Source: an uncultured Clostridia bacterium
GTDB taxonomy: Bacteria > Bacillota > Clostridia > Oscillospirales > Oscillospiraceae
DNA length: 35,519 nucleotides
Direction: 5' to 3'
Assembly: GCA_947307365.1 (NCBI GenBank)
Contig: CAMZIY010000009.1
Span: 1 to 35,519 of the forward strand
Under the pieces are notes generated by a model. The model saw nothing but the letters and a program-made list of their open reading frames with translations. It did no database searches and was not told the DNA's origin. Numbering within the stretch: position 1 is the first letter of the stretch; each line of letters starts with the position of its first letter. Both the position numbers and the translations under genes were made by a program. Below are positions 31,158-35,519 of the stretch, in pieces.

Positions 31158-32411
31158 TTACGTTTCCTGCAGAGTGCCGGTCAGCCAGCGGCGAAGCAGA
31201 TCAAAGGCGTGGGATGCCGCCACCACGCGGCCCCGCTCCCGATCTGCCCCCATCTGTATGGGACGGCAGACCAGACGGTCCGGTCCGGCAAAGCCCACGA
31301 AGCCCGTGCCCACTGGGGTGTTTCGCTCGTCCGTACCGGGTCCGCATATACCGGTGACACTCACCGCCAGATCCGCGCCGGTACGTTCCCGTACCCCCGC
31401 CGCCATGGCAAGCGCGGTTTCCCGGCTGACCGCGCCGAACCGCTCCAGCACGTCTGAGGGTACGCCCAGGATGCGCTCCTTTACGGTGTTGGTGTAGGAT
31501 ACCACGCCCCCCAGAAAAACGGCGGAGGCGCCGGGGAGATCGGTGATCCGCTTGGCGATGAGACCGCCGGTACAGCTCTCCGCCGCGGCGAAGGTGAGCC
31601 CGCGTTCCGTCAGCAGCCTGAGACAGACGGCTTCCAGAGAAGGCTCGTCCACGGCATAGACCAGATCCCCCAATGCTTCGCATACCTCCCGGACCACCGG
31701 AGCGGCCAGGGATTCCACCTCCCCCTCATCCGCAGCCTTGGCGCTGACGCGCAGGCGCATCTCTCCGGTGCCGGCATAGGGGGCCAGCGTAGGATTGCTG
31801 AGGGCCTCCATCCGATCATGGAGCATGGCTTCCACGGAGCTTTCCCCCATGCCGAAGACCCGGATATCGTGGGAGAGGAGCACCCCTTCGCTGAACTGCT
31901 TCAGCCAGGGGATCAGCCCGGTCTCCACCATCTTTCGCAGTTCCCTGGGGGGACCGGGAAGCATCGCCGCCTGCATTCCCAGGGCGGTGAAGCCGCAGCC
32001 GGGGGCCGTGCCGTTGTAATTGAAAAACGGGGTGCATCCCTCCGGCAGCCAGGCCTGGCGGAGATTGTTCTCCGTCATCTCTCTGCCGATGGAGGTGAAA
32101 AACGCCCTGATCTTCTCTGCTTCCTCCGGGTGGAACACCAGCGGGAGACCGAAACAGGAGGCCAGGGTCTCTTTGGTCAGGTCGTCGTAGGTGGGGCCGA
32201 GACCGCCGGTGGTGATCAGGATATCCGCACGGCTTTTGGCGATCTCCACCGCCTCCCGCAGACGATCGGGATTGTCCCCGACAACGCTGTGCCAGCATAC
32301 GTCGATACCGAGGGAGGCCAGAGCACGGGACACCTCCGCGGCATCGGAATTCACGATATCGCCCAGGAGGATCTCCGTCCCCACGGCGAGGATTTCCGCT
32401 TTATGGCTCAT
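31158..32411 (-). CDS. cinA: CinA family protein, competence/damage-inducible, NMN amidohydrolase
   Basis: The 417-residue CinA joins two domains. The N-terminal MoCF/COG1058 domain (1-170) has AEILAVGTEILLGDIVNSD and TTGGLGPTYDDLTKE, and acts as an ADP-ribose/CoA pyrophosphatase in studied members. The C-terminal PncC domain (about 260-417) has AAAESCTGGLIAKRITDLPGAS and VTGICGPGTDERNTPVGTGFVG, which deamidates nicotinamide mononucleotide in NAD recycling. The ATG at 32411 overlaps the thiI stop as ATGA, so the ORF-track extension is wrong and the two genes are coupled. Length is normal. Confidence 0.95.
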   Translation of the reverse strand: MSHKAEILAVGTEILLGDIVNSDAAEVSRALASLGIDVCWHSVVGDNPDRLREAVEIAKSRADILITTGGLGPTYDDLTKETLASCFGLPLVFHPEEAEKIRAFFTSIGREMTENNLRQAWLPEGCTPFFNYNGTAPGCGFTALGMQAAMLPGPPRELRKMVETGLIPWLKQFSEGVLLSHDIRVFGMGESSVEAMLHDRMEALSNPTLAPYAGTGEMRLRVSAKAADEGEVESLAAPVVREVCEALGDLVYAVDEPSLEAVCLRLLTERGLTFAAAESCTGGLIAKRITDLPGASAVFLGGVVSYTNTVKERILGVPSDVLERFGAVSRETALAMAAGVRERTGADLAVSVTGICGPGTDERNTPVGTGFVGFAGPDRLVCRPIQMGADRERGRVVAASHAFDLLRRWLTGTLQET

Positions 32412-33577
32412 TGGATGGGTATCCTTTCCGTATTCTCCAGCGCTTCCCTGCAAAGAGCTTCCACGTCCAGTACGGCTTCCGCCTCTTCCACCTCTTCCGG
32501 CTTCGGCTTGGTCCGGGGATGCCGGGGCGTGAATACGGTACAGCAGTCCTCATAGGGAAGAATGGAGGTTTCAAATGTGTCCAGCTGTCGGGCGATGCCG
32601 ATGATCTGTTCCTTATCAAAGCCGATGAGCGGACGGAGTACCGGCAGCTCCAGCGGCGCCTCCGTGCAGCGGATCGCCTCCATGGTCTGGCTGGCGACCT
32701 GTCCCAGGTTTTCCCCGGTGACCAGCGCGCCGCAGCCGTTGGCCATGGCTATGGACTGGGCCAGCCGCATCATGAAGCGGCGCATGATGAGCGTGAAGAA
32801 CTCCTCCGGACACTTATCCCGGATCTCCTCCTGGATATGGGTAAAGGGGATCACCTCCAGAGTGAGTCTGCCGCACCAGGGCAGCAGTTTTTTGGCCAGC
32901 TTGAGGACCTTGTCCTTGGCCAGCTCGGAGGTGTAGGGAAAGGAGAAGAAGTGTACCGGGATGATCTGTACCCCCCGGCGGGCGATCATGTAGGTGGAAA
33001 CGGGACTGTCGATGCCGCCGGAGAGGAGGCTGACCGCCCGGCCGCAGGTGCCCACCGGCAGTCCCCCCGCGCCGGATACGCCGCCGGCGTGAACATAGGC
33101 GGCGGTTTCCCGCACTTCCACATGGACCACCAGATCCGGTTCATGCATATCCGCCGGCAGATCGGGAAAGGCTTCTCCGATGCCCCCGCCCACGTATTGG
33201 CTGAGCTGGATCGAGGTCATGGGAAAACGCTTGTCGCTGCGTTTGGATTCCACCTTGAAGCTTTTCGCCTTGCGGAGCTCCGGCTCCAGATAGCGCAGAG
33301 CGGTGTTCAGGATCGCATCCTTATCCTTTTCGCAGGCGGCGGCGCGGCACAGAGAGATGATCCCGAAGACCTGCCTGCACCGGCGGAAAGCTTCATCCAG
33401 ATCGATGTCGTCATCCAGAGGTTCCACGTAGACCGTCGATTGGACGGAGGTGATCTGGAAGCGGCCCAGGCTTTTCAGACGCCGGGCAACGTTGGACCGG
33501 AGCCGGTCCTCGAAAAAATGCCGGTTCTGGCCTTTCAGCACCAGCTCACCCGGCTTGAGCAGCAGAATATCATTCAT
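32408..33577 (-). CDS. thiI: tRNA 4-thiouridine synthase ThiI
   Basis: ThiI inserts sulfur at U8 of tRNA and, in some bacteria, supports thiazole synthesis for thiamine. The 389-residue protein has the N-terminal ferredoxin-like/THUMP region (LLLKPGELVLKGQNRHFFEDRL, and KSFKVESKRSDKRFP near residue 107), then the PP-loop ATP site LLSGGIDSPVSTYMIARRG near 185 and ALVTGENLGQVASQTMEA near 285. The C-terminal rhodanese domain found in E. coli is absent, as usual in Bacillota. GAGGAAA precedes the ATG. It heads a two-gene operon with cinA. Confidence 0.96.
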   Translation of the reverse strand: MNDILLLKPGELVLKGQNRHFFEDRLRSNVARRLKSLGRFQITSVQSTVYVEPLDDDIDLDEAFRRCRQVFGIISLCRAAACEKDKDAILNTALRYLEPELRKAKSFKVESKRSDKRFPMTSIQLSQYVGGGIGEAFPDLPADMHEPDLVVHVEVRETAAYVHAGGVSGAGGLPVGTCGRAVSLLSGGIDSPVSTYMIARRGVQIIPVHFFSFPYTSELAKDKVLKLAKKLLPWCGRLTLEVIPFTHIQEEIRDKCPEEFFTLIMRRFMMRLAQSIAMANGCGALVTGENLGQVASQTMEAIRCTEAPLELPVLRPLIGFDKEQIIGIARQLDTFETSILPYEDCCTVFTPRHPRTKPKPEEVEEAEAVLDVEALCREALENTERIPIQ

Positions 33578-33616
33578 CGCATTTCCTCAAATTAATACTG
33601 ATCAGTTTCATCCTGT

Positions 33617-33646
33617 ATTGTATCTGTTCGGTCATGTCCCTGTCAA
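33617..33646 (-). promoter_or_regulatory. Sigma-A promoter of thiI-cinA
   Basis: On the minus strand TTGACA (33646-33641), 18 bases, TACAAT (33622-33617), about 40 bases upstream of the thiI ATG. It lies in the divergent thiI/dacF region 33578-33697. I could not place an equally good promoter for the plus-strand gene there. Confidence 0.75.
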
Positions 33647-33665
33647 TCGCAACATAGGATTAAAT

Positions 33666-33679
33666 GCGCCGCAAGGCGC
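33666..33679 (+). other. Small GNRA-loop hairpin ahead of the carboxypeptidase ribosome binding site
   Basis: GCGCC, loop GCAA, GGCGC, immediately before GGAAGGAG. The short stable stem ends 1-2 bases before the Shine-Dalgarno and may tune translation or mRNA 5' stability. Function is speculative. Confidence 0.35.
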
Positions 33680-33697
33680 GGGAAGGAGCCATTAGGG

Positions 33698-34909
33698 ATG
33701 AAGAAGAAACTGCGCAGCGCATTGGCGCTGATCCTGGCGCTGACCATGCTGGCGCTGCCGGCAGGAGCGGAGGACGGGGAGGAAGAAGACTTCGATCCGG
33801 ATGAATGGGCCGCCGCAGAGACCCTGTCTTCTCTGGATGACGTTTCTGCCTCCGTGGGAGCGGCGGTGCTCATGGAGCGGGATACCCGGACCTGCCTCTA
33901 TGAGAGCGAAGCCCGCAGGCATCTGCCCATTGCCAGCGTGACCAAGGTGATGACCCTGCTCCTGGTGACGGAATCGGTGGACAGGGGAGATCTCCGGCTG
34001 GATCAGAAGGTGACCTGCTCAGCCTACGCAGCCTCCATGGGCGGGAGTCAGATCTTCCTGGAAGAGGGAGAGACCATGACGGCGGAAGAACTGATCAAGG
34101 CTGTGGCCGTCAGTTCCGCCAACGATGGGGCTGTGGCCCTGGCGGAAGCTGCGGAAGGCAGCGAAGGGGCTTTTGTGGAGCGAATGAATCAGCGGGCGAG
34201 GGAACTGGGCATGAAGGATACGGTATATGCCAACTGTACCGGGCTTCCCTGTGAGGAGGAGCATTACAGCTGTGCCTGGGATATCGCAGTCCTGTCCTGC
34301 CAGCTTCTGAGCTGCGAATGGATCCGGAACTATACCACCATCTGGACGGATACGGTACGGGATGGGAATTTCGGCCTGAGCAATACCAACAAGCTCATTC
34401 GCTTTTACCCGGGGGCTACAGGGCTGAAAACCGGCTTTACCCAGGAAGCCATGTATTGTCTCAGCGCCTCGGCCATGCGGGACGGGACGGAGTATGTGGC
34501 GGTGATCCTCCATGCGCCCAGTTCGGATATCCGGTTTGAAAGCGCAAAGCTCCTGCTGAATCACGCTTTTGCCAATTATCGGGTCGTTGAGCTCCTGCCG
34601 GATACGGCACTGCCGCCTGTGGCGGTGCACATGGGGGCTTCCAACTGGGTACAGCCGGCAGTGTCCGGCCAGACGAAGCTTTTGCTGGAGAAAAGGCAGA
34701 TCCCCGGGCTGCAGAAGGAACTCGTCCTTGCGGAGGAAACGGAGGCGCCGGTGGAAGAGGGACAGACGCTGGGTTATCTCAGGCTCCTGGACGCAGAGGG
34801 AAGAGAACTGGCCCGCGCGGAACTGACGGCGGGGGCGACGATCCTCCGGGCTTCCTGGGGCTCTGTGCTGATGCGGATCCTGCGGTTCCTCTTCCTTGGC
34901 GGCGAATGA
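33698..34909 (+). CDS. dacF: D-alanyl-D-alanine carboxypeptidase (DacF-like, PBP5 family)
   Basis: This exported enzyme trims the terminal D-Ala from peptidoglycan pentapeptides, limiting cross-linking. The 403-residue protein begins with a signal peptide (KKKLRSALALILALTMLALPAGAE). The penicillin-binding active-site set is complete: SVTKVMT (SxxK, nucleophile Ser) near residue 75, SSAND (SxN) near 135 and KTGFT (KTG) near 245. A beta-rich C-terminal domain follows (about 300-390), and a hydrophobic end LMRILRFLFLGGE could be the amphipathic membrane anchor. AAGGAG precedes the ATG. Spo-associated DacF or housekeeping DacA cannot be told apart here. Confidence 0.94.
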   Translation: MKKKLRSALALILALTMLALPAGAEDGEEEDFDPDEWAAAETLSSLDDVSASVGAAVLMERDTRTCLYESEARRHLPIASVTKVMTLLLVTESVDRGDLRLDQKVTCSAYAASMGGSQIFLEEGETMTAEELIKAVAVSSANDGAVALAEAAEGSEGAFVERMNQRARELGMKDTVYANCTGLPCEEEHYSCAWDIAVLSCQLLSCEWIRNYTTIWTDTVRDGNFGLSNTNKLIRFYPGATGLKTGFTQEAMYCLSASAMRDGTEYVAVILHAPSSDIRFESAKLLLNHAFANYRVVELLPDTALPPVAVHMGASNWVQPAVSGQTKLLLEKRQIPGLQKELVLAEETEAPVEEGQTLGYLRLLDAEGRELARAELTAGATILRASWGSVLMRILRFLFLGGE

Positions 34910-34942
34910 AGCAAAACCCTGCCAAACTCCTGAAAATTCCGA

Positions 34943-34971
34943 TTGAAGAACGGCGGCGGAAATGTTATACT
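34943..34971 (+). promoter_or_regulatory. Sigma-A promoter of the small P-loop gene
   Basis: TTGAAG, 17 bases, TATACT preceded by TGT (extended -10), about 40 bases upstream of the ATG at 35011. This shows that the last gene has its own transcript rather than depending on dacF. Confidence 0.8.
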
Positions 34972-35010
34972 GCTGTCATAGGAATCAAATACATGCAAAG
35001 GAGACGGGTT

Positions 35011-35421
35011 ATGATCAAAGTAATCATGGGCGTCAAGGGCTCCGGCAAGACCAAGCTTCTCATCGATCTGGTACAGAAGGCATTGGATGGGGAGCAGGGG
35101 GACGTGGTAGTCATCGAGAAGGATCGCTCTCTCACCTATGACATTCCCCACCAGGCCAGACTGATTGTGGCATCGGATTATGATTTCGGCAGTACCGAGT
35201 ACATGAAAGGATTTCTCAGCGCGCTTCATGCCTGCAATTACGATATCTGCCATGTTTTTATAGATAACCTGTATAAAATGTTCGAAGACCGATCCGTTGA
35301 ATCCGCGGAAGCATTCTTGAATTGGCTGGAAGGATTCAGCACGAAACACGGCGTCGCCTTTACCCTCACCCTCTCCGCACCGGTGGAATCCGCTACTGAC
35401 GGGATCAAAAAGTTTTTCTGA
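35011..35421 (+). CDS. Small P-loop ATP-binding protein of unknown function
   Basis: The 136-residue product has Walker A GVKGSGKTK at residues 7-15 and a Walker B-like strand CHVFIDNLYKM near 87, separated by VVVIEKDRSLTYDIPHQARL. It is a minimal P-loop NTPase fold without sensor or helicase motifs. The size and the single domain do not match a nucleotide kinase I can name; it resembles short ATP-binding proteins seen in Clostridia genomes, but I cannot assign a role. The ATG at 35011 has AAAGGAGA upstream; the ORF track extends back to dacF without support. It is monocistronic, with its own promoter and terminator. Confidence 0.85.
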   Translation: MIKVIMGVKGSGKTKLLIDLVQKALDGEQGDVVVIEKDRSLTYDIPHQARLIVASDYDFGSTEYMKGFLSALHACNYDICHVFIDNLYKMFEDRSVESAEAFLNWLEGFSTKHGVAFTLTLSAPVESATDGIKKFF

Positions 35422-35449
35422 GAATGATCCATATCTGGCATCCCTGATC

Positions 35450-35486
35450 CGGGGCCTGCACAGTATCCTGTGCAGGCCCCGACTTT
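35450..35486 (+). terminator. Rho-independent terminator after the small P-loop gene
   Basis: CGGGGCCTGCACA, loop GTATCC, TGTGCAGGCCCCG followed by ACTTTT. A 13-bp perfect stem with a short T-tract, about 28 bases after the stop. Nothing further is recognisable up to the window end. Confidence 0.88.
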
Positions 35487-35519
35487 TGTCGGATCCTGTC
35501 GAACGGTTTTCCTTGTGCA

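Noticed and set aside
1-35519. CRISPR arrays, insertion sequences, prophage, tRNA or rRNA genes
   Set aside because: I found no direct-repeat array, transposase or integrase ORF, phage structural gene, or tRNA/rRNA signature on either strand; the window is dense core-type chromosome.

Overview
The window is about 35.5 kb of GC-rich chromosomal DNA from a bacterium, most likely a Bacillota/Clostridia member of the Oscillospiraceae-type gut lineages. I infer this from the recA-recX-rimO-pgsA block, a DUF1385-prmC pair, a T-box riboswitch, a DacF-type carboxypeptidase, a ThiI without rhodanese domain, strong AGGAGG-type ribosome binding sites, and absence of outer-membrane genes. Genes are densely packed, many overlap by ATGA or GTGA, and there is no sign of phage, insertion sequence, CRISPR array, rRNA or tRNA. 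It reads as core chromosome.

Region 1 (1-3.3 kb, minus strand): a polar amino acid ABC transporter (binding lipoprotein, permease, ATPase) preceded by an SDR oxidoreductase gene. The transporter promoter carries an ARG-box-like palindrome between -35 and -10, with a second palindrome about 51 bp upstream, so arginine-responsive control is likely. Region 2 (3.4-8 kb): an orphan xanthine-dehydrogenase-type molybdopterin subunit with altered catalytic motifs, a MATE exporter and a GNAT acetyltransferase. Region 3 (8.1-12.4 kb, plus): a tightly coupled cobalamin nucleotide-loop operon cobT-cobU-cobS-(short cobU-like)-cobC ending in glutamyl-Q tRNA(Asp) synthetase. The cobS start appears shifted by a one-base indel. 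Region 4 (12.5-15.7 kb): an MBL-fold hydrolase plus pyrR, a small membrane protein, and a convergent uroporphyrinogen-decarboxylase-family methyltransferase-like gene.

Region 5 (15.8-19.9 kb, plus): mtnA-deoD-TrmH-GNAT-alpha/beta hydrolase, a translationally coupled operon. Its promoter overlaps, at the -35 box, that of the divergent UroD-like gene. Region 6 (19.9-21.5 kb): a T-box riboswitch with a proposed alanine (GCC) specifier controlling an AlaA-like aminotransferase. Region 7 (31.0-21.5 kb, minus): a long same-strand run of FG-GAP-like lipoprotein, response regulator, histidine kinase, DUF1385, prmC, recA, recX, rimO, pgsA and an unknown ORF. Region 8 (33.6-31.2 kb, minus): thiI-cinA. 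Region 9 (33.7-35.5 kb, plus): a D,D-carboxypeptidase and a small P-loop protein followed by a terminator.

Most promoters I could place share one layout: a TTGACA-like box, 17 bp, then a TATAAT-like box, frequently with an extended TGn. I see no clear new multi-gene defence or mobile system. The best leads are the orphan molybdenum-hydroxylase-like protein, the cobS frame break with the adjacent truncated CobU paralogue, the ARG-box promoter, the Ala T-box/AlaA pairing, and the unknown ORF whose start abuts a 12-bp perfect inverted repeat. All functional calls are from reading sequence; no database search was run.
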